DNA of 64,000 bases from NCBI RefSeq assembly GCF_900104725.1, contig NZ_LT629758.1, positions 9,634,001 to 9,698,000 of the forward strand, written 5' to 3'. Every line of letters starts with the position of its first letter. Within the stretch, counting starts at the first letter, position 1. Positions 50,959 to 59,151 of the stretch are shown here, in pieces. The notes beneath the pieces are model-generated. The model ran no database searches. It worked only from the letters and a program-made list of their open reading frames with translations, and was not told the DNA's origin. The stretch is from Actinoplanes derwentensis (GTDB lineage Bacteria > Actinomycetota > Actinomycetes > Mycobacteriales > Micromonosporaceae). The translations under genes were made by a program, and so were the position numbers.

Positions 50959-52515
50959 ATGTCGATTCACGGCGAATTGCCGGAACTGGCTGCTGCGGTG
51001 CTGCAACCCGGTTTTGTCGGCACCACCGCACCGGACTGGGTCCGCCGCTGGCTCGGCGTCGGGCTCGGCGGTGTCGCCCTCTTCGCCCGCAATGTGGAGT
51101 CCCCGGCTCAGGTGGCGGCTCTCACCGCGCGGCTGCGCGCGGAGAACCCGGATGTGATCGTTGCCATCGACGAGGAGGCCGGTGACGTCACCCGGTTCGA
51201 GTCCCGTCTCGGCAGTTCCCGGCCCGGAAACCTGGCCCTCGGTACGATCGACGACCCGGAACTGACCGAGGCCGTCGCCCGCGACCTCGGCCGGGAGCTG
51301 GCCGTCGCCGGGATCACCCTCGACTACGCGCCCGACGCCGACGTCAACAGCAACCCCGCGAACCCCGTCATCGGCGTACGGGCATTCGGCTCCGAGCCCC
51401 GGCTGGTCGCCCGGCACACCTCGGCCTTCATCCGCGGTCTCCAGGACGCCGGGGTGGCCGGCTGCGCCAAACACTTCCCCGGCCACGGTGACACCGCCGT
51501 CGACTCGCACCACGACGTGCCGGTGATCGACCGCACCGAGGACGAACTGATCGCCTGCGAACTGGTCCCGTTCCGGGCGGCCATCGCGGCCGGCGCCCGT
51601 TCGGTGATGACCGGTCACCTGCTCGTCCCGGCCTACGACCCGGAGGTCCCGGCCACCCTGAGCCCGCGGATCCTGACCGGACTGCTCCGCCGGGAACTGG
51701 GCTTCGACGGCCTGATCGTCACCGACGGCATCGAGATGCAGGGGGTGCGCCGCCGCTACGGCCTGGAGGGCGCCACGGTCCGGGCCCTCACCGCCGGGGC
51801 CGACGCCATCTGCGTGGGCGGCGGCCACGACGACGAACAGACCGCGATCCGCCTGCGGGACGCCATCGTCGCCGCGGTCCGCTCCGGCGAACTGCCCGAG
51901 GAGCGGCTGCGCGACGCGGTCGCCCGGGTCCGTGCCCTGGCCGCCTGGACCACGAGCACGCAGACCGCCACCGGAGCCCGCGCCGTCGCCGACGCGGCGG
52001 CCGCCGACGGCGCCACCGTCCTCGGCTCGGTCATCGGTTTCGAGGCCGCGCGCCGGGCGGTCCGGGTGACCACCGGCGGAGACGGTCCGGCGTTGCCGGT
52101 GCACGGGGTGCCGCACGTCGTCGAGTTCGCGCCACCGCGCAACATCGCGATCGGCAGCGAGACCCCGTGGGGTGTCGGCGGCCCGCTCACCGAACTGCGG
52201 CCCGGCACCACCTCGGTGCGGTTCTCCGCCGAGGACCTGGAACCGCTCGCCGACCCGGCCGCCGCGGTGCTCGCCGGGGTGGGGGAGCGACCGTTGATCC
52301 TGGTCGTGCGGGACGTGCACCGCCACCCGTGGATCGAGCGGGCGCTGCGTGCCGTGCTCGAGGTCCGCCCGGACACCATCGTGGTCGAGATGGGCATCCC
52401 GGTCACCGTGGCCGGTGGGGTGCACATCGCCACCCACGGCGCCACCCGGGCGCTGGGCCGGGCCGCCGCCGAGCTGATCGCCGGTGCCCCGGTGCCGCAG
52501 CCGGTGGCCGTCTGA
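50959..52515 (+). CDS. Glycoside hydrolase family 3 (NagZ-like beta-N-acetylhexosaminidase)
   Basis: 518 residues. GH3 barrel with NagZ signature KHFPGHGDTAVDSHHDVPVI (171-190; the His-Asp pair is the NagZ catalytic dyad) and nucleophile segment GLIVTDGIEMQGV; IDEEAGDVTRFE near the start. A second domain of about 170 residues follows. No signal peptide, so probably cytoplasmic recycling of peptidoglycan fragments; GH3 phosphorylases look similar. Strong ggaggtacggggg upstream. Confidence 0.9.
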   Translation: MSIHGELPELAAAVLQPGFVGTTAPDWVRRWLGVGLGGVALFARNVESPAQVAALTARLRAENPDVIVAIDEEAGDVTRFESRLGSSRPGNLALGTIDDPELTEAVARDLGRELAVAGITLDYAPDADVNSNPANPVIGVRAFGSEPRLVARHTSAFIRGLQDAGVAGCAKHFPGHGDTAVDSHHDVPVIDRTEDELIACELVPFRAAIAAGARSVMTGHLLVPAYDPEVPATLSPRILTGLLRRELGFDGLIVTDGIEMQGVRRRYGLEGATVRALTAGADAICVGGGHDDEQTAIRLRDAIVAAVRSGELPEERLRDAVARVRALAAWTTSTQTATGARAVADAAAADGATVLGSVIGFEAARRAVRVTTGGDGPALPVHGVPHVVEFAPPRNIAIGSETPWGVGGPLTELRPGTTSVRFSAEDLEPLADPAAAVLAGVGERPLILVVRDVHRHPWIERALRAVLEVRPDTIVVEMGIPVTVAGGVHIATHGATRALGRAAAELIAGAPVPQPVAV

Positions 52516-52517
52516 AC

Positions 52518-52802
52518 TCAGTGGGCGACCAGGTCCCGGTACTCCGGGTGCGCGCCGATGTACTCGGCGAAGAACGGGCACGCGGGCACCACGCGTTCGC
52601 CGCGTGCCCGGATCTGGTCGAGGGTCTGCCGGGCCAGTTCCCCGGCCAGGCCCCGCCCGCGCATCTCCGGGGCGGTCTCGGTGTGCAGGATGGTCACCAC
52701 GTCGTCGCGGGTGCGGTAGGTGGCCAGAGCGCCGACTTCACCGTCGACCAGGAGCTCGAAGCGGTGCTCAGGGGCGTTGTCGCGTACCGAAAGGTCACTC
52801 AC
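52518..52802 (-). CDS. GNAT-like acetyltransferase (YjdJ type)
   Basis: 94 residues matching the short GNAT form: RFELLVDGEVGALATYR, ILHTETAPEMRGRGLAGELARQTLDQIRARGERVVPACPFFAEYIGAHPEY. The R.GRG.A motif binds acetyl-CoA and CPF...YI..HPEY is diagnostic. Leaderless GTG at 52802. Converges on the GH3 gene with a two-base gap. Confidence 0.9.
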   Translation of the reverse strand: MSDLSVRDNAPEHRFELLVDGEVGALATYRTRDDVVTILHTETAPEMRGRGLAGELARQTLDQIRARGERVVPACPFFAEYIGAHPEYRDLVAH

Positions 52803-52809
52803 CTCTCAC

Positions 52810-52838
52810 AGCTTATGTTCAACTGAATCCCGTACCGT
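52810..52838. promoter_or_regulatory. Divergent leaderless promoters
   Basis: Minus TAAGCT (52810-52815) is 7 nt from the acetyltransferase GTG; plus TACCGT (52833-52838) is 7 nt from the lipoprotein GTG at 52846. Confidence 0.5.
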
Positions 52839-52845
52839 CGGATGG

Positions 52846-53172
52846 GTGTTGATCTCCGCTCCTCGCCGCCGCATCGCCACCGCCCTCGCCTCGGCCGCCC
52901 TGGGCCTCACCCTCCTGACCGGTTGCAGTGACGACGTGAGCTGTGGTCTCGACCAGTGCACCGTCAGCATCGCGCGGGAGACCAACGCCAAGGTCGAGGT
53001 GCTCGGGGTGGAGGCCAAGTTCGTCTCCGCCGACGAGAACACCGTGACCGTGGACATCGCCGGCGAGCAGATCCAGCTCACCAAGGGCCAGCAGGCGGTC
53101 GACGTCGGCGGTCTCCAGGTGTCCCTCGCGAGCGTGACGTCCGACGCGATCCAGCTCGAGGTCTCGCGCTAG
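52846..53172 (+). CDS. Putative lipoprotein (108 aa)
   Basis: Signal peptide with basic start (PRRR) and lipobox LLTGC (about residues 22-26), so the mature protein is probably anchored by Cys. Mature part is small and beta-rich with two further cysteines (VSCGLDQC). Function unknown. A leaderless GTG start is preferred. Confidence 0.75.
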   Translation: MLISAPRRRIATALASAALGLTLLTGCSDDVSCGLDQCTVSIARETNAKVEVLGVEAKFVSADENTVTVDIAGEQIQLTKGQQAVDVGGLQVSLASVTSDAIQLEVSR

Positions 53173-53231
53173 ACGCCAGGTGCGAGATGCGGCAAGTTTG
53201 ACGATCGTCGCTCCTGGTCACATTGGGGGGC

Positions 53232-54053
53232 ATGTCCACAGCCTCGAACGTCAAGCACACCGCGTCACGGGCCGCCGAGAGCAAGCCCCTGGAGTACCTG
53301 GCCCGGGGCGGCTTCATCGGATACGGCATCATCCACCTGCTCTTCGCCTGGATCGCCCTCCAGGTGGCCATGGGCGGTTCCGGTCAGGACAGTGACCAGT
53401 CCGGAGCCCTTCAGGCCATCGCCAAGCAGCCGTTCGGCAAGACACTGCTGATCATCATCGCCGTCGGCCTCGTCGCCATGGCGATCTGGCAGGCCTTCGA
53501 GGCCGCGATCGGTGAGAGCGGCCCGCAGGACCGCCGCGCCATGGCCGAGCGGGTTCTCAACGGTGTCCGCGCCGTCCTCTACTCCTACCTCGCCTGGAAC
53601 GCGGTCAAGGTGGTCCAGGGCGCCGACGCCTCGATGGGTGACAGCAACGCCGGGATGACCGCCGGGCTGATGGACTCCGACGGCGGGCGCATCCTGGTCG
53701 GCCTGATCGGCCTGATCGTTCTCGGTGTCGGTGTCGGCATGGCGATCTACGGCTACAAGAAGAAGTTCACCCGTCACCTGAACACCCAGGAGATGCCGGC
53801 CGGCACCCGCAAGCCGATCATCCGGCTGGGCATGGCCGGTTACATGGCCAAGGGCACCGCGTACGCGATCGCCGGTCTGCTCGTGGTCTCCGCCGCGCTG
53901 AACTACGACCCGGAGAAGGCCCGTGGCCTGGACGCCGCGCTCAAGACGCTGGCTGCCAACTCGTGGGGCGTGTGGCTGCTGGTGCTGATCGCCGCCGGGA
54001 TCGCCGCGTTCGGTGTCTACTGCCTCGCCCAGTCCAAGTACCGCAAGATCTGA
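53232..54053 (+). CDS. DUF1206 membrane protein
   Basis: 273 residues, six transmembrane helices arranged as three pairs, each beginning with GY/G-rich (ARGGFIGYGIIHLLFAWIALQVA, ARVLNGVRAVLYSYLAWNAVK, MAGYMAKGTAYAIAGLLVVSAAL). Matches actinobacterial DUF1206; function unknown. ATG 53232 follows ttgggggg. Starts a run of membrane genes. Confidence 0.88.
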   Translation: MSTASNVKHTASRAAESKPLEYLARGGFIGYGIIHLLFAWIALQVAMGGSGQDSDQSGALQAIAKQPFGKTLLIIIAVGLVAMAIWQAFEAAIGESGPQDRRAMAERVLNGVRAVLYSYLAWNAVKVVQGADASMGDSNAGMTAGLMDSDGGRILVGLIGLIVLGVGVGMAIYGYKKKFTRHLNTQEMPAGTRKPIIRLGMAGYMAKGTAYAIAGLLVVSAALNYDPEKARGLDAALKTLAANSWGVWLLVLIAAGIAAFGVYCLAQSKYRKI

Positions 54054-54068
54054 CCCTTCTGCACCACC

Positions 54069-54102
54069 GCGGCGGATGTGAGCTTTGTCTGACATCCGCC
54101 GC
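54069..54102 (+). terminator. Hairpin terminator after DUF1206 gene
   Basis: 11-bp perfect arms GCGGCGGATGT / ACATCCGCCGC, 12-nt loop, 15 nt after the stop. Confidence 0.7.
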
Positions 54103-54174
54103 TGCCGTGTGTCAGCCCTCCGGAGCGGGCAAAGCTTGACGCTCGTGTGACATCGCTCGTGGGAGGGAAGGCAA

Positions 54175-55344
54175 GTGTCAAGCGTATTGACCGCTCTGCT
54201 CGCCGTCGCCGGAGCAGCGGCCGTGGCGATCATCTTCGTCGAGATCGTGCACCGGATCATCAAACGGATCGGCCGCCGGTCGACACTCGCCGCCGACATG
54301 GCCCGCAAGATCCACCGGCCGTTCCTGGCCGCCGTCACCCTCGTCGCGGTGCAGCAGGCGATCAGGATCTGGGCCGGTGAGTTCCCCGGCCGGTCCGGTC
54401 TCGTGCACACCCTGGTGCTGCTCGTCATCGCCGCCTTCGCCTGGCTGGTCGGCGCGATGCTGCTGGTGCTGGAGGACGTGGCGCTCGCCAAGTGGCGCAC
54501 CGACGTGCCGGACAACCTGCGCCGCCGCCGGATCAAGACCCAGGTGGTGATGCTGCGCCGGGTCACGGTGGCGATCATCGTGGTGCTGGCCGGCGGCGTC
54601 ATGCTGATGACGTTCCCGGACATCCGGGCACTCGGGGCCAGTGTGCTCGCCTCCGCCGGTCTGATCAGCGTGGTGGCGGCCCTGGCCGCACAGAGCACTC
54701 TCGGCAACGTGTTCGCCGGGCTCCAGATGGCTTTCAGCGACGCGATCCGGGTCGACGACGTGGTCGTGGTCGAGCAGGAGTGGGGCCGGATCGAAGAGAT
54801 CACCCTGACGTACGTGGTGGTACAGATCTGGGACGACCGGCGACTCATCCTGCCGACGTCGTACTTCACCACCAAGCCGTTCCAGAACTGGACCCGCACG
54901 TCGTCGGCGGTGCTCGGGACGGCCGAGATCGACGTCGACTGGTCCACCCCGATCGAACCGGTCCGGGCCGAGCTCCAGCGGGTCTGCGACGGCTCCGACC
55001 TGTGGAACGGCAAGGTCTGCGTGCTGCAGGTGACCCAGGCGACCGACGCCCGGATCCGACTGCGGGCCCTGGTCAGCGCGGACGACGCGGCCGCCCTGTG
55101 GGATCTGCGCTGCCTGGTCCGCGAGCGCCTGGTCGGCTGGATCTGGGAGCACCAGCGTGGGTCGGCGCCGCGGGTGCGTGCGGAGGTGGAGGCGAAGGTG
55201 CCTGCCGCGCCCCAGCCGGACGACCATCGCGGGCCGGGCGCCGAGTCCTCCGCCGCCCGGGTGTTCAGCGGCGGGATCGACGGTGATGCCCGTGGAGTGG
55301 TTTTCGGTGGTCCGGTGCCGGTTGCGTCCGACAGTAAGGATTGA
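54175..55344 (+). CDS. Mechanosensitive channel, MscS family
   Basis: 389 residues, about four N-terminal helices; MscS pore-region motif ASAGLISVVAALAAQSTLGNVFAGLQMAFSDAIRVDDVVVVEQEWGRIEEITLTYVVVQIWDDRRLILPTSYFTTKPFQNWT is well conserved. The C-terminal tail is long and disordered. Releases solutes on osmotic downshock. GTG start preceded by gggagggaagg. Confidence 0.93.
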   Translation: MSSVLTALLAVAGAAAVAIIFVEIVHRIIKRIGRRSTLAADMARKIHRPFLAAVTLVAVQQAIRIWAGEFPGRSGLVHTLVLLVIAAFAWLVGAMLLVLEDVALAKWRTDVPDNLRRRRIKTQVVMLRRVTVAIIVVLAGGVMLMTFPDIRALGASVLASAGLISVVAALAAQSTLGNVFAGLQMAFSDAIRVDDVVVVEQEWGRIEEITLTYVVVQIWDDRRLILPTSYFTTKPFQNWTRTSSAVLGTAEIDVDWSTPIEPVRAELQRVCDGSDLWNGKVCVLQVTQATDARIRLRALVSADDAAALWDLRCLVRERLVGWIWEHQRGSAPRVRAEVEAKVPAAPQPDDHRGPGAESSAARVFSGGIDGDARGVVFGGPVPVASDSKD

Positions 55345-55393
55345 GTGACTCCTGATCAGGGCATACCCCTGTCACACGGAAAGGGGGAACACG

Positions 55394-55828
55394 ATGGCCG
55401 ACGTCTTGAACGGCGTTCCCGTACGGCCACTGGCCGATCAATCCACCGCCGAATTGGTGCAGCGTGCCAGCGAGCAGCTCAGTCACCTGGTGCGTGATGA
55501 GATCACGCTCGCCAAGGCCGAACTCGCTGAGAAGGGCAAGCGGGCCGGCATCGGCGCCGGCCTGTTCGGCGGCGCGGGCGTACTCGCGATGTACGGGGTG
55601 GGCGCGGCGATCGCGACCGGGATCATCGCCCTCGACCTGGTCCTGCCGCTCTGGCTGGCGGCCCTGATCGTCACGGTGGTCCTCTTCGTCATCGCCGGGG
55701 TGCTCGCCCTGCTGGGTAAGGGCCAGGTGAGCCGGGCCGTCCCGCCCGAGCCGTCGGCCGCGATCGAGAGCGTGAAAGCCGATGTCGACGAAGTGAAGCA
55801 CGCGGTCAAGGAGCGTAGCCGGGCATGA
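55394..55828 (+). CDS. Phage holin family (holin-X/DUF1469-like) protein
   Basis: 144 residues with two membrane helices (GIGAGLFGGAGVLAMYGVGAAIATG and LPLWLAALIVTVVLFVIAGVLALLG); STAELVQRASEQLSHLVRDEITLAKAELAEKGKRAG before them is typical. Despite the name these are chromosomal envelope proteins in actinobacteria, not lysis genes. Strong RBS aaaggggg. Overlaps the next gene by ATGA. Confidence 0.88.
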   Translation: MADVLNGVPVRPLADQSTAELVQRASEQLSHLVRDEITLAKAELAEKGKRAGIGAGLFGGAGVLAMYGVGAAIATGIIALDLVLPLWLAALIVTVVLFVIAGVLALLGKGQVSRAVPPEPSAAIESVKADVDEVKHAVKERSRA

Positions 55829-56187
55829 GCGACAAGAATGGGAACGTCAAACCGGACCTGGCCGAGCTGCGCGCCGAGATCCGGCAGACCCGCGCCGAGC
55901 TCGGTGCCACCGTCCAGGCCCTCGCCGGCCGGGCGGACGTCAAGGCCCGGGCCCGTGAGCAGGTCGAGGAGACCAAACAGCGTGCCCTGGTGCACGTCGA
56001 GGAGACCAAGCAGCGAGTGCTGACCCGGGCGGCCGAGATGACCGGCCGCGTCCGCGAGACGCCGCCGCGCGAACTCGCGCACGAGGCCGGCGTCCGGGTG
56101 CGGGCCAATCCGCTCCCGTTGATGCTGACCGTCGCCGGGATCGCGGCACTCGCCGGAATCATCCTGATCGTCCGAGGGAGGCGCTGA
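55825..56187 (+). CDS. DUF3618 protein
   Basis: 120 residues: LAELRAEIRQTRAELGATVQALAGRADVKARAREQVEE is the DUF3618 mark; then two VEETKQR repeats predicted as amphipathic coil, and a C-terminal membrane helix (LMLTVAGIAALAGIILIV). Probably an envelope-associated partner of the holin-like protein. Stop/start overlap on both sides. Confidence 0.88.
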   Translation: MSDKNGNVKPDLAELRAEIRQTRAELGATVQALAGRADVKARAREQVEETKQRALVHVEETKQRVLTRAAEMTGRVRETPPRELAHEAGVRVRANPLPLMLTVAGIAALAGIILIVRGRR

Positions 56188-56459
56188 TGGCGGGCAAGAT
56201 GTCGAAAATGGCGCTGAAGCCGATGAACGTGGCCGCCGGTTTCGCGGCCGGTGCGGCCGCCGGTTTCCTCTTCAAGCAGGCGTGGAAGGTCGTCGCCGGC
56301 GAGGACGACGCGCCGGACGCGGGCGACCCGGATCGCGGCTGGACCGAGATCCTGATCGCCGCCGCACTGCAGGGCGCGATCTTCTCGATCGTGAAGGCGG
56401 CGGTTCATCGTGGGGGTGTCATCACCACTCACAAACTGACCGGAACTTGGCCTGACTAG
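56187..56459 (+). CDS. DUF4235 membrane protein
   Basis: 90 residues with GFAAGAAAGFLFKQAWKVVAGEDDAPDAGDPDRGWTEILIAAALQGAIFSIVKAAVHRGG, characteristic of DUF4235; one or two membrane segments. Last gene of the holin-X/DUF3618/DUF4235 operon. Confidence 0.88.
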   Translation: MAGKMSKMALKPMNVAAGFAAGAAAGFLFKQAWKVVAGEDDAPDAGDPDRGWTEILIAAALQGAIFSIVKAAVHRGGVITTHKLTGTWPD

Positions 56460-56802
56460 ATCAACTTCTGCATAGACGAGAGTCTTGCCGGTCCTCCGCT
56501 TCGCACCGTGGAAGTGGGGGACCTTTTCCATATCGGTCACCCATTTTTGGATACCTTCCCGGGGCAGCTTTACGGCCCGATTTTCGGGTACAGTGTGGCC
56601 AGTTTTTGCGTACGTGGTTCGCTGCTTCTGCTTGACCCGAGTGACACCGACCCTTCCCGGGATGGTCGACAGGTGTCGTGAGGGCCGGGTGGATGGGACG
56701 TCCTCCTGAAAGGCCGCCTCGTGGCACCGCTGCTCGAAAACGGTCATCGGCCCCGCGCTGCCGCGGTTGGGCGGGCCGGCATTTTCAGAAGGAGAGTTCA
56801 GC
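56460..56802 (+). other. Long upstream region of the cold-shock gene
   Basis: 343 nt without a supported gene and of lower GC than average (for example cccatttttggatac, cgattttcgggtacagt). Probably holds the promoter and a long 5' leader for cspA; cold-shock genes elsewhere use structured leaders. A minus-strand frame here lacks GC bias. Confidence 0.45.
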
Positions 56803-57006
56803 ATGGCGCAAGGAACCGTGAAGTGGTTCAACGCAGACAAGGGCTTCGGCTTCATCACCGTCGACGGCGGGGGTGCTGACGTGTTCGTCCACTTCTCGGC
56901 CATCCAGACGAGCGGCTACCGCACTCTGGAGGAGAACCAGCGGGTCGAGTTCGAGATCGCCCAGGGCCAGAAGGGCCCGCAGGCGGAGCAGGTTCGCCCG
57001 CTCTGA
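56803..57006 (+). CDS. cspA: Cold-shock protein
   Basis: 67 residues: [52 protein letters not shown], with RNP1 (KGFGFI) and RNP2 (VFVHF) intact. A nucleic-acid-binding chaperone of the CspA type. Strong ribosome-binding site gaaggaga 8 nt upstream, and a strong terminator after the gene. Confidence 0.96.
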   Translation: MAQGTVKWFNADKGFGFITVDGGGADVFVHFSAIQTSGYRTLEENQRVEFEIAQGQKGPQAEQVRPL

Positions 57007-57066
57007 GACCTATCAACCGGTCCTGAGACCGTGCGCCGACCGCCTGGCGGAGGTCGGCCCGACCGT

Positions 57067-57097
57067 GGCCCCGCACCCTCATCGAGGTTGCGGGGCC
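57067..57097 (+). terminator. Terminator after cspA
   Basis: 9-bp stem GGCCCCGCA / TGCGGGGCC followed by tctttc, the most classical intrinsic terminator in the window. Confidence 0.85.
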
Positions 57098-57104
57098 TCT
57101 TTCG

Positions 57105-57377
57105 TCAGCCCGGGTTCGGCCCGGCGGTGTCACCGGGGCCGCCCGGATTCTGGCCCGCGGCCGTGCGCCGGCGCATCCCCAGGACCACGAGCAGCAGGCC
57201 GACCGCGATCAGGGCACCGCCCACCGCCGCCCACAGAGTCTTGCCGCTCATCAGGCCCGTGCCGAGGTAGTCGAGGCCCTGAAGCGTCCATACCCCGCCG
57301 ATGGTGATGGCCAGCAGACCGAGTGACATGGCGAGCCAGCCCATCAACCGCGGTGATTCGCTTTCATGCTTCACCAT
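57105..57377 (-). CDS. Small two-span membrane protein (90 aa)
   Basis: MVKHESESPRLMGWLAMSLGLLAITIGGVWTLQGLDYLGTGLMSGKTLWAAVGGALIAVGLLLVVLGMRRR then a disordered Gly/Pro tail. GLDYLG..LMSG..LWA..G is a recurring pattern in actinobacterial membrane proteins. Function unknown. Its ATG overlaps the end of the aldo/keto reductase gene. Confidence 0.7.
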   Translation of the reverse strand: MVKHESESPRLMGWLAMSLGLLAITIGGVWTLQGLDYLGTGLMSGKTLWAAVGGALIAVGLLLVVLGMRRRTAAGQNPGGPGDTAGPNPG

Positions 57378-58348
57378 TTGTCGTGCACCTGCGGGCGAAT
57401 CAACTCATCGTAGACCGCGGTGATCAATTCTCCGGTTTCCGGCGAGAGCGGAGGAAGGGCAGCCGAAGCCGCGTTCGCGCGTGCCTGTTCCGGGTTGCGC
57501 GCGCCCGGGATCACGACGGTGACGGCGGGCTGATCAATGATCCATCGCAGGGCGAATTGCGCCATCGTGGCGTTTTCCGGCACCAGCGGGCGAAGGCGGC
57601 GGACCGCCTCCAGGCCGACCTCGAAGTCGACACCGGAGAACGTCTCGCCGACGTCGAACGCGTCGCCGTTGCGGTTGTAGTTGCGGTGGTCGTCGGCGGC
57701 GAACGTGGTGCTCGTGTCGTAACGCCCGGAGAGCAGGCCACTGGCGAGCGGAACCCGGGCGATGATGCCGACCCCGGCCTCGGCCGCGGCCGGCAGCACC
57801 CGCTCCAGGGGCTTGAGGCGGAGCGCGTTCAGGATGATCTGGACGCTTGCCACGCCGGGGCGGGCGATCGCGGTCAGAGCCTCGTCCACCCGCTCGACGC
57901 TCACGCCGTACGCCGCGATCCGCTTCTCCTCGACCAGCGTGTCCAGCCAGCCGTAGACCTCGTCCGAGCTGTAGACCGAGGTGGGCGGGCAGTGCAGCTG
58001 CACCAGGTCCAGGGTGTCGACGCCGAGGTTGGCGCGGGAGCGGTCGGTCCAGGCCCGGAAGTTGTCCAGGTTGTAGTTGGCGTGCTCCTGCGGCAGGCGG
58101 CGGCCCATCTTGGTGAAGACGGTCAGGCCGGGCCGGTCCTTCACGAAGGAGCCGACGATCTGCTCGCTGCGGCCGTCGCCGTAGACGTCGGCGGTGTCGA
58201 TGAAGGTCACGCCCGCGCCGACGGCCGCCTCCAGGGTGGCGTGCGCGTCGGCCTCGCTGACCTCGCCCCAGTCGGCGCCGAGCTGCCAGGCGCCCAGACC
58301 GACCACACCGACACTGCGTCCCAGCTTGCCAAAGGTTCGATTTTCCAC
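57371..58348 (-). CDS. Aldo/keto reductase
   Basis: 325 residues, TIM-barrel NADPH reductase: FIDTADVYGDGRSE (Asp51, Tyr56), VFTKMGRR (Lys), LVQLHCPP (His) give the catalytic tetrad; NADPH loop VIPGARNPEQARANAAS. Physiological substrate unknown. Leaderless GTG at 58348. Divergent from tam across a palindrome. Confidence 0.92.
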   Translation of the reverse strand: MENRTFGKLGRSVGVVGLGAWQLGADWGEVSEADAHATLEAAVGAGVTFIDTADVYGDGRSEQIVGSFVKDRPGLTVFTKMGRRLPQEHANYNLDNFRAWTDRSRANLGVDTLDLVQLHCPPTSVYSSDEVYGWLDTLVEEKRIAAYGVSVERVDEALTAIARPGVASVQIILNALRLKPLERVLPAAAEAGVGIIARVPLASGLLSGRYDTSTTFAADDHRNYNRNGDAFDVGETFSGVDFEVGLEAVRRLRPLVPENATMAQFALRWIIDQPAVTVVIPGARNPEQARANAASAALPPLSPETGELITAVYDELIRPQVHDKW

Positions 58349-58402
58349 GTTGAGACCCTACCGCCCGAGTGTTAGGTTCAAACAAAACGTACGTACGGTT
58401 TG
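58349..58402. promoter_or_regulatory. Divergent control region with 20-bp near-palindrome
   Basis: Minus: TTGAAC (58377-58382), 16-nt spacer, TAGGGT (58355-58360), 6 nt to the GTG. Plus: caaaacgtacgtacggtttg (58383-58402), a 20-bp palindrome with one mismatched pair, 9 nt before the tam ATG and overlapping its ribosome-binding zone. Alternating ACGT cores are typical of TetR operators. Confidence 0.55.
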
Positions 58403-58411
58403 GAGGCTGTC

Positions 58412-59140
58412 ATGTGGGATCCCGCCGTCTACTCACGCTTCGGTGCCGAGCGCTCCCGGCCCTTCTTCGACCTGGTCAACCGGATCGGCGCCCAGGAACC
58501 ACGGGCCGTCACCGACCTGGGCTGCGGCCCCGGCGACCTGACCCGCACGCTGACCGAGCGCTGGCCGGGTGCCCGGGTGACCGGCATCGACTCGTCCCCC
58601 GAGATGATCGAGAAGGCCGGTCCCGGATTCCGGCTCGGCGACATCGCCGACTGGCATCCGGAGCCGGACGTCGACGTGGTCGTCACCAACGCCGCCCTGC
58701 AATGGGTGCCCGGCCATCAGCGGATGCTGGCCCGCTGGGTGACCGAGCTGCCGTCCGGGGCCTGGATCGCGATGCAGGTCCCCGGCAACTTCGACAGCCC
58801 CGCCCACCGCGCGATCCGTGAGCTGGCCCCCGTCGAGCTGCGTGCCGACCCGGTCGACGACCCGGCCGACTACGCCGCCCTGCTGACCGGGGCGGGCGCG
58901 ACCGTCGACGCCTGGGAGACCACCTACCTGCATCTGCTGCCGGTCGTCCCGGACGCCGGTCATCCGGTGCTGAACTGGGTCGAGGGGACCGCGCTGCGGC
59001 CGGTGCGGGCCGCGCTCGACGACGAGCAGTGGGCCGCGTTCCGCACCGAGCTCGCACCCCGCCTCGCGGAGTTGTATCCGGAGCGGCACGGCCTCGTCGC
59101 GTTCCCGTTCCGCCGTATCTTCGTGGTGGCAACTACCTGA
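58412..59140 (+). CDS. tam: Trans-aconitate 2-methyltransferase
   Basis: 242 residues: MWDPAVYSRFGAERSRPFFDLVNRIG start, SAM motif DLGCGPGDLT (35-44), VTGIDSSPEMIEKA, VVVTNAALQWVPGHQRMLARWVTELPSGAWIAMQVPGNFDSPAH: all diagnostic of Tam. It methylates trans-aconitate, an aconitase inhibitor formed spontaneously from cis-aconitate. ATG 58412 with ttggagg 6 nt upstream. Adenosine deaminase follows 11 nt later. Confidence 0.93.
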   Translation: MWDPAVYSRFGAERSRPFFDLVNRIGAQEPRAVTDLGCGPGDLTRTLTERWPGARVTGIDSSPEMIEKAGPGFRLGDIADWHPEPDVDVVVTNAALQWVPGHQRMLARWVTELPSGAWIAMQVPGNFDSPAHRAIRELAPVELRADPVDDPADYAALLTGAGATVDAWETTYLHLLPVVPDAGHPVLNWVEGTALRPVRAALDDEQWAAFRTELAPRLAELYPERHGLVAFPFRRIFVVATT

Positions 59141-59151
59141 GGAGAACTCTC

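Noticed and set aside
55394..55828. Holin-like gene as evidence of prophage
   Set aside because: No phage structural, integrase or lysin genes nearby; this family is a normal chromosomal envelope gene in actinobacteria.
56461..56727. Minus-strand frame in the cspA leader region (KLPREGIQKWVTDMEKV-type sequence)
   Set aside because: The sequence looks protein-like for a short stretch but third-codon positions lack the G/C bias of real genes and it covers the likely cspA leader.
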